Origin: Marsupella aquatica
Taxonomy: Eukaryota > Marchantiophyta
Assembly: GCA_973895155.1 (NCBI GenBank)
Contig: OZ316897.1
Coordinates: 13,392,001 to 13,456,000, forward strand
Reading direction: 5' to 3'
Length of the DNA stretch: 64,000 nt
A model generated the notes under the pieces. That model made no database searches. It was not told where the DNA came from and was given only the letters and a program-made list of their open reading frames with translations. The translations under genes were made by a program, and so were the position numbers. The first letter of the stretch is position 1, and every line of letters begins with the position of its first letter. Shown here piece by piece: positions 17,959 to 30,966 of this stretch.

Positions 17959-20900
17959 ATGATGCAGAGACTAGTGGACAGCGCATTGGGCGTTGCTAAA
18001 GAGTAAGTTTTCTCGATCGATCAATGTCCATCACTCAAATGTCTTAGAATTCAGACGGTCCGATAGAACAGTTTTGCTCTTTGGAAAAGACTTTTGCTGC
18101 GTATCGTTGATCATTCCGAGAGGAGACGAGCACAATGAATGAATGAACGAAAGAACGAAAGAAATGGGAGGCAGTCAGGTGGCAAGCAAACGATATTCCG
18201 AAAGCTAGAGGCAATTGTCTAGCGTTGTGCCCAGAAGGTATTCCTACACTGTCCTTCATGACGGTGGAGCTGATTTCTCCAAATACATCTACTCGTGTGG
18301 CATTGAGTGGATACACCACGGAAGAGTCCCCGCCTGGTATATCTCCTGCGCTTCTCTCGGTGAGCCAGTAACAGATTATAGCTTGATGGCAGACTATGTA
18401 GAGGCTCTTTGATTTTGACGAATAACTACCAAATTCTCCATTTGGCGACAGAACTTTGAGGAATTTGGTGATTCCTTATGTCTTCAAACGGTGGCTTTGC
18501 GATTGCCAAATGGTAGAGTGAACGGATTGTATTGAATTTCTGTGGAGGTCGTGTACTACCTTCGGAAAGAGGATTTGTCGTAGGAGAAGAGAGTTTGAAG
18601 TGCATGGTGATGAAATTGGCTTTGTCTTTGATTTTATACTATACCTAGTCTCCGAAGCCGCGTTGAATTTGAGTCGGGCTTAGGTTATGCTGTGCTGCAA
18701 ATGAATCCTCGGTCTCGGCTTCCTCTACATTGCGTCTCAGTTTCGGTAATTTCTTGGGTGTGAGCTTTAAGGAGACGCGTTTTCTGCAAGTCATGGCCAA
18801 AATGATTCAACATGTTATGCCCATCGGATTCGCGTCTGAACTAGGGCAACAGGTTTTCATATGCTGCAGCATCTAACTACCCAGTTCGTTTGTTGTTTCT
18901 CTCTGCAGATCTCTCAAGACAGTGAGCCAGGAGACCTTCCAAAGCTTCGTTAAAATTATCAATGGAATCTCCGCCGTTCTGCTTGCAGTGCTCCCTGGCA
19001 ATACCAGTGCCATGGAAGCGGTCACCGGCTGGGAGCATCACCCGACCTTCAGACCTCCTCGTATGCCAAAATGGATGGAAGAGTAAGCATCGCTCATCTG
19101 CTCTCCTGTCTTCAATTGACCCCTTTCTAACGCCCTCTATAAAGTGTCACCTTAAGTTGGCTAGCAAATTACCCGAGAAAGAGTTTGTTTGTATTATTTA
19201 TGTTTGTCCATCTTTCAATGGATTCGTTTGTTCGATCAGACGAGCGTACTCTCAAGAATGCACGAAGTGACGCTCACAATACTAGTGTCGTTGACGCTTT
19301 TGCAGGGGAGTCTCTTCCTTCAACCAGTTTCTACCGGACTTTGATTTTGACTCGGAGGAAAGTGAATATGAATCGGAGTACACCACAGATTCGGAGGATG
19401 AAGATAGCGTTCCACCATCACCGTGTTCCGGGGTCTCTCGCATGTCCAGGGTCAGCAGTAGCCATCGAAGCGGGTCATTGCGGAGACACTCTTATTTGAA
19501 GCGCATGTGGAGACGGTTGACATGGCCCATTCGATTTGTGCTACGTGCGCTTCGTATTACTGGACGCTATCCGAGCGCTAACCTGGGAAATTCTACACCG
19601 AGGAGTTCAAGCGTAGGCAGAGATAGACCTGCATCTCTGAGACGCACCAGCGGCAGCACTGGTAGCTTGAAGACCATGCTTCACGCGGCAAGTAAACACT
19701 TGACTGATATGAAAGACCTTGTTGTCAACCATCGGACCACTGATTCTCGACGAAGGGGAATCGTTGAGGTATTTTCGCAATACCTTCCTTAGCTTTCCAA
19801 CTTTCCTGCCGGACATGTTTTAGAACTGTTCTAGTGGATTTTGGAGTCTCCTGATACTTGGGTCTCAGCATTAATTCTGTTTGAACTTTTGGCTTGGTGT
19901 TATTGAGCAGGATCTGCAGCTTGGGGCTGAGCTATTCATCGAAAGGGTGTTCGAGATTGTTCGAAGATGGATTCACTACTTCCTGTCTCCACTGGAAACA
20001 TGTAAGGCAGTTTTTAGGCGGATTTTTTTTCGAGAAGCAGCACCGAAGTATGACGATGATACGGTTATGGTGAAGACAGCAACTTTAGGGGACTCGGAAT
20101 CGGATCTAAAACCCGATCGGAGATACGCATTGCAGACCCTGAACACAGACGCTCGTACATGTGGGGATTTCATTACTTCTATGGGGTACCCGTATGAATC
20201 TTTCAAAGTCACAACCACAGATGGATACGTTCTGTCAATGGAAAGAATTCCAAGGTATGGATCCTCGTATGAAGCTGGTAACAACGTAGATAGTTTCTTG
20301 GTTTGGATGAACTCCCAGATCCTTTCACGAGGGTCTCTACCGCGTGCCTGTTGTAGAGTCGAAGTAACATGATGATGGCAAGTATGTCTAAGATTACAAG
20401 TGGAGGGTAGATACTTGCAGATTACAGTTCATCAAGATGACAATTACAAGTTGCGAATTCTGTGCAGACATGGATCAAAGAAAGTGCTCTATCTCCAGCA
20501 TGGAATCTTGGACTCTTCGTTGGGGTAAGTGCAGACCTTGCCTTCGAAGTGAAATGTGTTTTTGATAGTGGATAATGGATGCTTTCTTATTCAATTGCAG
20601 ATCATCGACAATCGTGTTGAAGTGGTTACCGTTTCTTTATAGCCAAGCATATAGAAAATGTCGAAAATGATCGCCAAGGGATCAACCAGATCTGCGCATT
20701 ATTTTGAGGGTTGACGCAATTCATCAAATTAATGTTATTCATTTTCTGACCTGACCCATCTGGTTGTTTTTGGTGATAGATGGGTATTTGGTGGAGTGGT
20801 AGGCTCTCAGGCATTTGCAGCTTATGACGAAGGTAGTAAAATGTCCATTGCTGACCAAACCATATTTTCCTGTACTAAAATTCCTTCTGCATATATATTT

Positions 20901-22874
20901 CGCAGTCTTGCGTGACCTTGTGCTTATTATATTTGTCACAACAAGCATATCTGTCTAGGAGTCTTTGGTAACATACTCGTCTGGTATACTCAAAATCTTT
21001 TCGCAGTGATTGTTTGATTATGTGCTGAAACTTTACTATCCGTTGCCTCAGGTTATGATGTCTTTTTGGGTAACTTCCGAGGGCTGGCATCTCGAGATCA
21101 TGTTGATAAACGCATCTCGTCCCAAAGGTGTTACTTTAGTGCTTTGTCTCTTGGTCTAAAGGTGGTTGCAAAGAAACCATTTAGTGGACTTCACTTACCG
21201 TAGCTTCTGCGGAAACTTACCCACGCGTCTATCAAAGTTCTCATTTTACGTATATTAAAATTTGCAGGAATGAGAGCTAATATTGTTTCCTTTGATCTAT
21301 GGCGCAGATATTGGAAGTATTCTGTTAATGAACATGGCACTCAAGATATACCAGCTATGCTTGACAAAGTTCATGAGCTGAAGATGAACGAGCTGAAGAA
21401 TTTGAAATTACTTAGTGATGAGAGTCTTGGATCTTCTTCTGAAACCGGATCTTCAGAGAAACTGCCTTACTCATTATGTGGCGTATCTCACAGCCTTGGT
21501 GGAGCAGCCATGCTTATTTATCTGGTTACTCGGCGACTGGAAGGGAAGCCTCACTATATGAAAAGAGCAATTCTTCTTTCTCCCGCTGGCTTTCATGAAA
21601 AGGCACCACCTATCTGTTCGCTCATGCGCTACATCCTTCCAATCATAACTCCAGTGGTGAGACCATTTTTCCCTGGATTGTACATACCGAGCAAGTTCTT
21701 CCGAATGATGTTCAACAAACTTTCTCGAGATTTTCAGAACTACCCAGCTTTGGGTGGATTAGTGCAGACGCTAATGAGTTATGCGGTTGGAGGGGATTCT
21801 TCCAACTGGGTTGGAGCATTTGGTATGACGCACTACAACATGGAGGACATGCCTGGGATAGCCTTCGGTGTTGCACTGCATCTCGCTCAGATGATGGGGA
21901 CCAAGCGGTTCACGATGTACGATTTTGGAACTTTTACTGCTAATATGGAAGCGTATGGGACTCCCCAGCCTCTGGATATTGGTGCGAATTATGGAGTCAT
22001 TGACATTCCCGTAGACGTTGTGGCTGGGACGAAGGACAAGCTGATTCCGAAATCCATGGTTGTAAAACACTACCAATGCTTGAAGGACGCCGGTGTCAAG
22101 GCTTCCTACTCCGAATTTGAGTATGCCCATCTCGACTTCACATTTGCGAACAAAGATGAGGTCTTAGATTATGTTATGTCTCGCCTTCTTCTAGCCCAGC
22201 CTAACAGAAATATTAAATTGAAGCGTAAATACCGTCGGTCCAAAACACTCAAAGAAGCAAAGACAGGTTGGGATGAACTTTCCCAGGGAGGCAAGGAGTT
22301 TTATCGCGAACCCAGTTTTGTACGTTCCAAGTCATCAGCCCAACGCAGACATTCTCAGGATGTGGTCCATCCACTTGAAGAGGAGCTAGCGGGCAGTGGC
22401 AACAGTTCTGGTGAAACTATGATTGAGTTGCCTCAGGAGGCCCAGGAGGAAGCTGAAACGTCAGGGAGGAATCCATCAGAGACGTTACAGAGGTTGGACA
22501 GCAAGGAGACCCTGGAGCACATGTCATATCAAGATGCACATGCTGCGGCCTTGAAATTCGTCAGTGATTTCCCGAAAACAGGTTTTGCGATGAAAGACGT
22601 TATTTCGTCACTGCGCAGTCGAAGTTTGCAGTCTAAATCTTCTGCGTCTAGTCCTGCCCACAGGTCTGAGACTCCACAGCGGCAAAGCTCATCTGGGAGA
22701 GAAGGTAACGATATAGACTCAAGTCAAGTGGTCCCTAAGTCCGTCGTGGAGGCTCACCAAAGACCTTCAAATCTGCAGAAGTTAAGAATTCCACTTACCG
22801 ATACTGGTTCCATTTCCTTCAGTAGCAATGGAAGGCACAAAAATATACAGAAAACAGATTTCAAGGCTTTGTAA
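17959..22874 (+). CDS. Alpha/beta-hydrolase lipase family protein
   Basis: Eight exons by GT-AG joins: 17,959-18,002; 18,909-19,082; 19,306-19,768; 19,911-20,254; 20,468-20,524; 20,780-20,832; 21,052-21,127; 21,308-22,874. The sum is 2,778 nt, or 925 aa, in frame throughout. The N-terminus MMQRLVDSALGVAKESLKT and the block GVSSFNQFLPDF match a plant family of lipase-like proteins (Arabidopsis At1g18460/At1g73920 type, from memory). An acidic and Ser-rich segment is followed by a hydrophobic stretch near WIHYFLSPL, then the hydrolase core. Candidate triad: Ser about 466 in SHSLGG, Asp about 647 in AGTKDKLIP, His about 678 in YAHLDF. It probably hydrolyses an acylglycerol or sterol ester; the substrate is unknown. 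The C-terminal 200 residues are polar and look disordered. ATGATG gives two possible adjacent starts. Confidence 0.88.
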
Positions 22875-23356
22875 AGGATTTTATTTTGACACCAAATCAG
22901 GAAATCAATTTCTTGAGAGGTGGTTCATTGATAGTGTACAGATCTCGAATCGGATATTAGTAATGCGGAGTTTAGCACTTAATTGAGGCCACTTGTTCTT
23001 TCTTGGACAAGATTTATGTAGTAGCAGGTATCCACCCTTCCTCAAAATTCGGTTGCAATGACAATGTAATATATCAGCTTTTCCACTAAGCAATAGGGTT
23101 ATGCTCGCTCCCATTCTTTAGCAATGCCGAAAGAAGTAATTTGTCATGGAACGATAATTGTCTGCCATGGGAAGGTTGAGATTTCTGCACTAGTGATGAT
23201 CACCGAGAACGTTCTGTATTTTTTCCGCCCCATTGTATAGTTCACCGACGTTTCTTCCAAATTTTATCAATGCAAGTCTTGCAAACGAAAGATTTATGGG
23301 CAGCGATGCATTCCGAACAACTCTGCGCTCCGTGGTAGTAAATGATATTCAAAGCA
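22875..23356. other. 3' flank of the lipase gene
   Basis: Presumed 3' UTR and intergenic spacer. No gene is seen. Confidence 0.4.
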
Positions 23357-23854
23357 TTAGTTCAAAATCTTCAGGATATACATTGTGGTAGTTGTCTGCG
23401 CACTTTGTTGCCCAAAAGATGCAGGCGCTTGCTGAAGTGTTGACGCGTATATGGTCTGTTGCAAAAACTCAGGAAATGTTCTTTCTACTCTGTGGAGGAC
23501 GACCACGGAACGGTTTCCAGCAAAATCTGCATTGGGAAAGCTACTCCCAAAATCTGTGCGTCTTTCGAACTCTTGTTCTCCAAACGCTTGCATGCGAGTC
23601 CGACTTGAGTCCCCTGAATCTCCAAATCGTGTTCCAGAAATCGGGAGCCATCGATGCGCTTGCCTCCCTGGATTGTAATCTTCCTGTTTGAGCTCAGTCC
23701 TAGTTGACAAGATATTCTGTGCACTGGCTCTGCTGTCAGCGAGGGAGTTCCACTGGTCGAGGTGCTTCATTTTATGGACTTCATACCATTTCTCTGGACA
23801 CACCCATTTCTCTGGATCTAGTTTCACAAATCCTTTTCCCTTAGCAGCACGTTG
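23357..23854 (-). CDS. Unrecognised protein, possible terminal exon
   Basis: The minus strand is open from an acceptor-like CCATAG at 23,855 to a TAA at 23,357-23,359 (about 165 codons). The peptide contains KGKGFVKLDPEKWVCPEKW and is Lys/Glu-rich, then Gln/Ser-rich, with ordinary plant codon use. Its first in-frame ATG is about 21 codons inside the ORF. I do not recognise the family. It could be the last exon of a minus-strand gene convergent with the lipase, a retained fragment, or a chance frame. Earlier exons were not found. Confidence 0.3.
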   Translation of the reverse strand, partial: QRAAKGKGFVKLDPEKWVCPEKWYEVHKMKHLDQWNSLADSRASAQNILSTRTELKQEDYNPGRQAHRWLPISGTRFGDSGDSSRTRMQAFGEQEFERRTDFGSSFPNADFAGNRSVVVLHRVERTFPEFLQQTIYASTLQQAPASFGQQSAQTTTTMYILKILN

Positions 23855-24029
23855 CTATGGGTATTCTTACAAGGTGATTTGTACAATTCCGTGAAGATCA
23901 AAGACTTCCAGTGGACTCAGGGTAGGTTCCTCGAACATATACTATCAAAATCTACTTTTCAGGACCACCTCAATCCGGTGAAATAAGCAGCTATTATGTG
24001 GTAACAGGAGATTTTGGTGTATAAACAAT

Positions 24030-24330
24030 GTTTGTGAGTTGGGACATGTGAGTTTATTTAGACTATGTTTGTGAATAGGAACGGGCATCGGTATAGGGAG
24101 GCTATCTCAAATAGGCCTGGTTACAGGAAATTTTGGTACTTGGGCTAGTGTACCTAAAGCTACAGCTGGGTAAAATTGGGGAACTGCAAGTCGGAAGGTT
24201 CGTATTTAGACTGTTTGTGAGTAGATACAAGCATGAGAGTTAAGTAGACTCTGTCTGTCAATAGGAAATGGCACTGTTATGTGGGCTAGTGTGCCTAAAG
24301 CTAAAGCTGGGTAAAATGCAGAAACTGAAA
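24030..24330. repeat. Imperfect tandem duplication, about 140 bp
   Basis: GGGCTAGTGTRCCTAAAGCT and flanking text (TTTAGACTRTGTTTGTGA) occur twice, at about 24,140 and 24,280, with earlier partial copies. Confidence 0.6.
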
Positions 24331-24674
24331 GTGGATGTCACATGGATGAAGCTCCAACGCCACAGTCACTTCTTTAGTGGAAAACAATTCATCAGAATAG
24401 TAGAGCAATTCCCTGGTAGTGAGAACCCACAATCATGCCCTCTAAAATTTATAGGGTAAATTATTTCTTTAGTACCAGTATCTATTCATCATTTAGTACA
24501 GCTATTTGTTTGTAGGGGAAATACACAATCTTGCAATTATAGGGACAACCGGGGAGACAAAACACTTGTCTACTTTCTTGGATTGTCTCAAAGTTTGATC
24601 ACTAGTGGCCATGCCAGTCCCAAACTGCATATTTGCATGTACTGGCTTAGGGACTCTTTACACGAGGGAAGGGC

Positions 24675-25060
24675 CTGCAGCTTCCTTTTATTCCCTTTGA
24701 AATTAAATTTGGATCATATAATGAGTGGCTTCCTTTTATTAGCTTTGAGATGAAATCTGGATCACAAAATGAGCAGCTTCCTTTTATTCCCTTTGAGACC
24801 AAATCTGGATCATATAATGAGTGGAGTTTGTTCTCGCTTAGGGCAACTTTAAAAGAAGTAAGGGCATGTTGCTTTTTATTTTATTTTATTTTATTCTCTG
24901 TGAGATTAAATCTGGTTCATATATGAGTGGAATTTATTCTCGCGCAGGGTGACTTTACAAGAAATAAGGGCATGTTGCTTTGTTTTATTCCCTTGGGATT
25001 AAACCTGATCATATGAAAAAGAAAGAAAAAACAAAACCTGATCATATGATGAATGGAACT
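24675..25060. repeat. Tandem array of about 57-bp and 120-bp units
   Basis: GCTTCCTTTTATTCCCTTTG followed by AAATCTGGATCATATAATGAGTGG repeats at least three times. Longer derived units then carry AAGGGCATGTTGCTTT and a (TTTTA)n tract near 24,880. Confidence 0.75.
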
Positions 25061-27487
25061 GTTGCAAATAGCTTTACAAAAACCCAGGGCCCATTTAAGC
25101 TTGGTGTCTAATGATCCTACAGAACAAGTAGTGGGCCCAAGTAAATGCATGTGTTAAAAAAATTCTGGAATCTTAAACAATCTCCAGAGTGGTGCAAATA
25201 TTTTCAGAGTTTGGCTCCTTGGCTCAAGGGATTTGCAATTCTCAAATTTCATTTTAACAAAAACTTGTCTCGAGTGTCTCTTTGGAACAAGAAATTGCCT
25301 TTTTGTTTGCTTAGTAAAAAATTCACAAGTGCACCTCACAGCTTGTAACGGCAACTTAATATAGGCTGAGGCACGAGGCAAACAAACACTATAATACCCT
25401 ATCCAGCAAACACTTCTCATGCATTTGCAAAATGGGAAAAAGTGGGGGCCAATCTTGGTGTTTAATTAAACCTAGCTTTGTGGCATTGTGAGATCCACCC
25501 AGACACTCCTCTTGAATGCCACCTGCCCAAAATGGAAGTGAAATTAAAAATAAAATAAATTTTAGCCTGAAAAAAGGATGATTCAAAATTGAAAAATTTG
25601 AGAAACTTTGAATATATATAATGACCAAATATATATTTATTTTAATTATTAAAAATGTTACAATTGTTAAAATAAAAAAAAACCAGTACCAATATTCCCT
25701 CCTATTTTGACCTTGCTTGGACTCCGTAACATGATGCTATCGTCACCAACCTTGCATCCTTGCTGTAAGAAACCATCAACTCCAAACTAGATAACAATGT
25801 GGAACATGAGAGCACTCAATCTCACACTATGCAAACAAGACACCACAATGGAGAAACTCTGGAAGGATCCATAGCTCATGAGAAAACACATGTGAAGAAT
25901 GAGCAAGAAAATCCTCTCCCTCCAACCTTATACACCCCAAAGGGGCCGAGATGTGTGGGCCTAAACTAAGTGGATCTTATCCTAATGTAATACAGGGTTA
26001 AATAACCCTAGTCAGACCAAACTAACTAGAAGCCGGAAACTCAAGTCAATTCCTAACACTTGTGGTCTAACCTTTGCCTTCCGTGAGGAGAATACTTCCA
26101 CAACAACGACAATGACCAAAATGATCATATTTCCATGACAACAGCCCAGTCAAAATGACAAGACTTTTGCACCCACAAACTATGTTAATAATCTCATGGA
26201 TTTTTATTGTGATCATCTTACAACATTTGATGTGTGGCATGGCAAGGAAAGACTGGGAATCAAAAAGGGGAAGGGCAAGGATTGAGGAGAAACTGGAAGG
26301 GGGAGGCATATGGATGGGAAAACAGGGAGGGGAAACTGGATCCTAGCCCCTTCCCTCCTACACATGGATGGGAAGGGGCAAGGGTAAGGCTTGTGGAGGA
26401 CAAAATTCCTCCATGATCATCCGACACCCCCCCCCCCCCCCCACACACACACAAGTACTCTTTCTTTTCCCTTTGATGTGAGTATGGTAGTTGTTTAGTG
26501 AAATGAATAAAGAGTTCATCAAATGTATTATTCTCACTTCTCAATACTGATTACATCATTTTTTCTTTCACTTTTTGTACATAATTGTTCAGTGCAGATT
26601 TATTATTTACAAAACTACATATTTTGCAGAGCCCCATCTTTTATGTAAGATGTCTATCAGGTGATGAAATCTTGAACACAACAACCTCTTTTGTGAGATG
26701 AAATCATTTTGAGAATGACTCCTTTTATACACGGACATCTTTTTCTCCATGACAACTGTTGAACAATGACATCATTTCCATAATGACATCTTTTTCATCT
26801 TCTGCACAATGGCATCCTTTACTCAATGTCATCTTTTCTGCAATGCAATGATATTGAAGTAATGATGGAAGGAAGTACCTTTTATACTTCAAGATCTCAA
26901 GGACTCCATTTTGGTCCCTTAAGTCTACCTTTCATGTGCCTCCTTGTTTTGATTTTTACCTCTCCATGCATAGTTTTGAAATCCAAGTAACCTATAATTG
27001 ATGGGTTAAGCTCCAACTGCCCATGTGTTATGGAGAAGTGTCCAACACTTCTCCCTCTTTCCACATTCTTCTCACTTATTTCCTCTAAGGTGTCAGTTTG
27101 CTCCACAACTTAGGGAAATTGAATTTAAATACATTGCCACTAAATATCTTCAAATTCATAATAAACCTGTTGTCATTGTATTTATGAATATTCCACAGTT
27201 GTTGTATATAGTTACCCTGGTTATGTTGGTGAACTTGTCGTCCATATACAAAATCATGGCATTTTCTAAATACAAAAATGTGGCAATATTGTTAATTAGA
27301 ATATCTTCAGTGGCGAGATACTTCAAAGTTAGGAAGTTTTGGATCCTAATTATGGGAAGCCTGTAGGTCTTGAAGGGGCAGTAAACCACAACTACCCCTT
27401 CAAGAGCTCCAGGTTACCCGTGCAAACCAAATTTCATGAGATAAAAGTTTTTTTTTGGAAATAGTGGAACCTTAGAGCAAAGAAGTC
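25061..27487. other. AT-rich intergenic DNA with degenerate repeats
   Basis: No gene is recognised. A poly-C tract followed by (AC)n lies at about 26,427-26,452. From 26,640 to 26,880 short GACATCTTTT-like words recur irregularly. Stretches such as 25,700-26,100 look like remains of old mobile elements, but no coding motif or LTR pair can be shown. Confidence 0.35.
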
Positions 27488-27607
27488 AGTGGAATCTGGA
27501 AAAAGGGGGAAGTCTTGGACTCTTCCCCCTTGTAGATGGGTAGTTGTGGAATGTGGAAAAAGGGAGAAATTTTGGACTCTTCCCCCTTATAGATGGGTAG
27601 TTGTGGT
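27488..27607. repeat. Tandem duplication, about 60-bp unit
   Basis: Two adjacent copies of a unit containing TTGGACTCTTCCCCCTT and AGATGGGTAGTTGTGG, a few bases diverged. Confidence 0.8.
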
Positions 27608-28272
27608 TTTAGAGCCTATAGGGAGTGTCAGTTACAGCTCTGTAGCTCAGGACATAATAGCTATGGGCTATCAAAATACATTAGGGGGTGTCTAAGCACG
27701 ACAATAACTGAGTTACGGCTCAAGACATAAATGCTGTTACAGCCAGGACCAAACATTCTGTGCTACCAAAATACATATCCCATAAGGGTGATACTTAAAA
27801 AATAAAATAAAACCTTAACACTTTGGTACGAAAGAACTTTGACACGCACTATTCGCCCTAAGGATGGTAAAATTTTGTTTAAGGGAGAACTTTGACAAGG
27901 GGGGCAGGCCCTTGATGTGTATCTCCCTGTGGAGAGCCACTACGAGGAAGCCCAGCAGTAGTTGGGATGCCATTGCCATTAAGGGACGAGAGAATTACAA
28001 GAGTGAGCCTCTCGTCGGTGCTGATCGAGAAACTTCAGGGGTTTTGGGTCACTCTGTAATAAAGAGAATAGTCTTGTATCTGCAATTCAGAGATGCGCAC
28101 TCATGTAATTCTCTCGTAGGTGCTGATCGAGAAACGTGAGGGGTTTAGGGTCACTCTGTGATAACGAGAAAAATCTTGTACTTGCATGGACATGGAGCAG
28201 AAGGTTTCAGAGCTGTGGCTCTAGAGCACGAGAGAGCAGAATTGCAGCGAGGTGGGTTTGGAAAATTCCACA
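27608..28272. other. Promoter and leader region of the RNA helicase gene
   Basis: Contains a diverged duplication: TCTCGTMGGTGCTGATCGAG with GGGTCACTCTGT occurs at about 28,011 and 28,111. No gene is seen. Confidence 0.4.
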
Positions 28273-30966
28273 ATGGCGCTGTTGATTGCTCGCTCGCTCA
28301 AGCTTCTACCGGGGGTTTTCTCCCAACTTCCTCTGTCCACAGCGGCCCTGGCCCCATCTCTATCACCGGCATCATTCAGACGAATATCTGCTGCTCCAGT
28401 TGCTGCTCCGCTCACTTTGGACACCGTGTTTGAAGATGAACCAGAAGCTAGGCCAACGAAAAGGGTGCAAGGGCTGACCCCGAGGAAATCTTCAAAACCC
28501 AGATTTCTAGCTGAGCGAGTTGACACGAGATCTTTCCCATTTGCTGAAAAGGCGTTCACGGCTCTGAAGCTCTCGGAGCATGTGCTTCAAAGACTGGGCG
28601 AGGAGGGTCTAGAGGTTCCCACTGATGTGCAAGTTGCGGCCATTCCTGTAATTCTGGAGGGTCACGATGCTGCCATTCAATCTTACACTGGCTCCGGAAA
28701 AACCCTGGCTTACTTGCTTCCCATTCTGTCAAGATTGGGGCCTTTGGGAATGGATGGAGTATCAGAGCAATTGGTGAACAAGGGAGGAGTGCAGGCACTT
28801 ATCGTGGTGCCCTCCCGGGAACTGGCAATCCAGATTGTGAGAGAGGCGGAGAAAATTTTGAGCCCTCAGTATAGGAAGTCGATACAGCAGCTCATAGGTG
28901 GAGCTAACCCTAACAGGCAGGAGGAGGCTTTGAAGAAGAATAAACCCAGTATTGTTGTGGGCACGCCAGGTAGAATTTCCGAGCTGAGCAGAGCAGGAAA
29001 GTTGCACACACATTCCTGCCAATTCTTAGTATTGGATGAGGCCGATCAACTCCTCTCCTCCAAGTTTCGGGATGATATGCGAAGGATATTGGAGCATGTA
29101 GGGCAGAGAAGGTCTTCCGAAGGGACTTCCGGAGATTCTCACTCAACAGACGAGTTGGGTCGGACTCGTCTTGCTGTTGAAGAGGCGGAGGTTGAGCCCC
29201 AAATTTTCGTGCAGAAAAAGGAGATTAAGAGGAAAGTAGAGAGGCAAACTATTCTGGTATCAGCAACCATGCCTCCTCCTGTTCTGAGAGCGGCAGCCAC
29301 TTGGGGTCACAGACCTCTCCTAGTTCGGGCCACTTCTATTATTGAAGTAGAATCGCCAGGCGCATTCTCTGCACCCGGGCAAGTGGACGAGGTAATCATT
29401 GTCTACTCATCTGGTCTGATACTCTTCGCCTTTGGAATGTACTGCGGACAGTGGCTGATGTAGATGAGCACTGACTACAATGCAGATTTTGGTTATGCAC
29501 TGACCATCCGTTGTTTGCCGTGACTGTTCAACATTGCCAAAAATGGTTTTTGAATCAATCAATGCGGAAAATTCATTATAAGAGAACTTTTATCTTTTTC
29601 ATTTCTATGTTGAGCTTCACGAGTCGGGGACTTGAAACAATTCGAAAGGTAGTCAACATCTTTCATCTCGTTACCGGGTGAAACAAGGGTTGAGTGTACA
29701 AGCTATGCGTGCGTTTGGAAGATCATATTCTCATTTCCCTAGTGGCCTTAGACACCTTAGCAATGTTTTCTGGCCAAGAACTATAATTGTAATCCTTCAT
29801 TAGCGGGAGCCCTCACGGTGGTGTTTCTCACATGTGAGGCTTTGTCTGTGAAGGATGGAGGAAACGCAGCTGAGTTGAAAGGTGCCCGAGAAAGTCTGCC
29901 ACCCAATCTGGAGCATTTTTATCTTGTTTCTCAATTGCAACACAGAGTGGACAATGTCAGGAAGTGCATACATGCACTGGAAGCACAATCTGTCATAGTG
30001 TTCATGAACCATAGTAAACGGCTGAAGGATACCGAGTTCAAGCTTTCAGCTCGGGGGATCGATGCTGGCACCCTTTCTGGGGACCTGGGTAAACAGGAGA
30101 GGGCAAGTGTACTTGGTGCTTTCAGGTAAACCTTGTTTCCTGCTGTACCATGTCTTTGTTTCTGTCGTATCTCAGTTGAACAGCTCAGTTGGATTCATCT
30201 TCAAAGATACTTTTGTTCCAGAATAGTTTTCTAGTATTGCCGAACTCTACCCGATCCTGCTGGGGTTTGGTTAAACCATTGCAAATACATGTTTATGATA
30301 ATTCCGGAAATTCCTGACTAACAATCTGGGCGTTAAACAGTGTGTAAAAGATATTAGTGGCCGTATCGAAGTAGCATCCTTTTAAATCTTCCTAGAGGGA
30401 TATGGTGGCATACTCTCAATATCTTCCAAACTTAGCGTACAGTTATTTGTGCGACATTCTCTTGGATTTTGTTGACAGCCCTCTGTTGTACTTTTGCGGA
30501 CATCTCTCTGGGTTACAGATCAGATCTCCCCTCCTTGCTACTTACTGGACGAACTTTGGAGAACTGTGAAAACATGAGTCTCTTGGCACCCATTTGCAAA
30601 GGAACTAATCGTTGCTTCTGTCATTTCAGGTCTGGCAAACTTCGTGTTCTAGTAGTGAGTGAGGTTGGGGCAAGAGGTTTGGATATCCCAGCCTGTGATT
30701 TAGTGATCAACTTGGAGTTGCCAACGGATGGTACTCACTATGCCCATCGTGGCGGCAGAACAGGGCGTCTTGGCCGTCGAGGTACAGTTGTTTCGATCTG
30801 TGAAGCACCAGAAGAGTTTGTCCTGCAAAAGTTTGAGCGGCAACTGGGAATTACCATCCCTCGAGTGGATCTGTTTGACGGAAAATTTTCGTTGTGGAAG
30901 AAAGCTACGCTTTATAAGCAACATATTAAGACTAGGAGCAAGGAGTTGGAGAATGTCGAGGTATAA
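28273..30966 (+). CDS. RH58: DEAD-box ATP-dependent RNA helicase, RH58-like, organellar
   Basis: Three exons: 28,273-29,391; 29,839-30,125; 30,630-30,966, giving 1,743 nt and 580 aa. The N-terminal 45 residues (MALLIARSLKLLPGVFSQLP...) are rich in Ser/Ala/Arg and poor in acids, like a plastid or mitochondrial transit peptide. Helicase motifs in order: Q motif near 120, SYTGSGKT (137-144), PSRELA, TPGR, DEAD (255-258), SAT (330-332), VIVFMNH, ARGLD, HRGGRTGR. NLELPTDGTHYAHRGGRTGR matches plant RH58-type helicases as I recall them; RH47 is a less likely alternative. It unwinds RNA with ATP, probably in the chloroplast. A polar insertion of about 50 residues lies between DEAD and SAT. The second-exon acceptor (ATGTGAG) was chosen to keep phase 0 and is the least certain join. 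Confidence 0.85.

Noticed and set aside
21270-21307. Start of the last lipase exon at an in-frame ATG at 21,270
   Set aside because: Phase from the preceding exon and the expected RYWKYSVNEHG context require the acceptor at 21,307/21,308.
24675-25060. CRISPR-like array
   Set aside because: Units are adjacent and diverged with no unique spacers, and the genome is eukaryotic.
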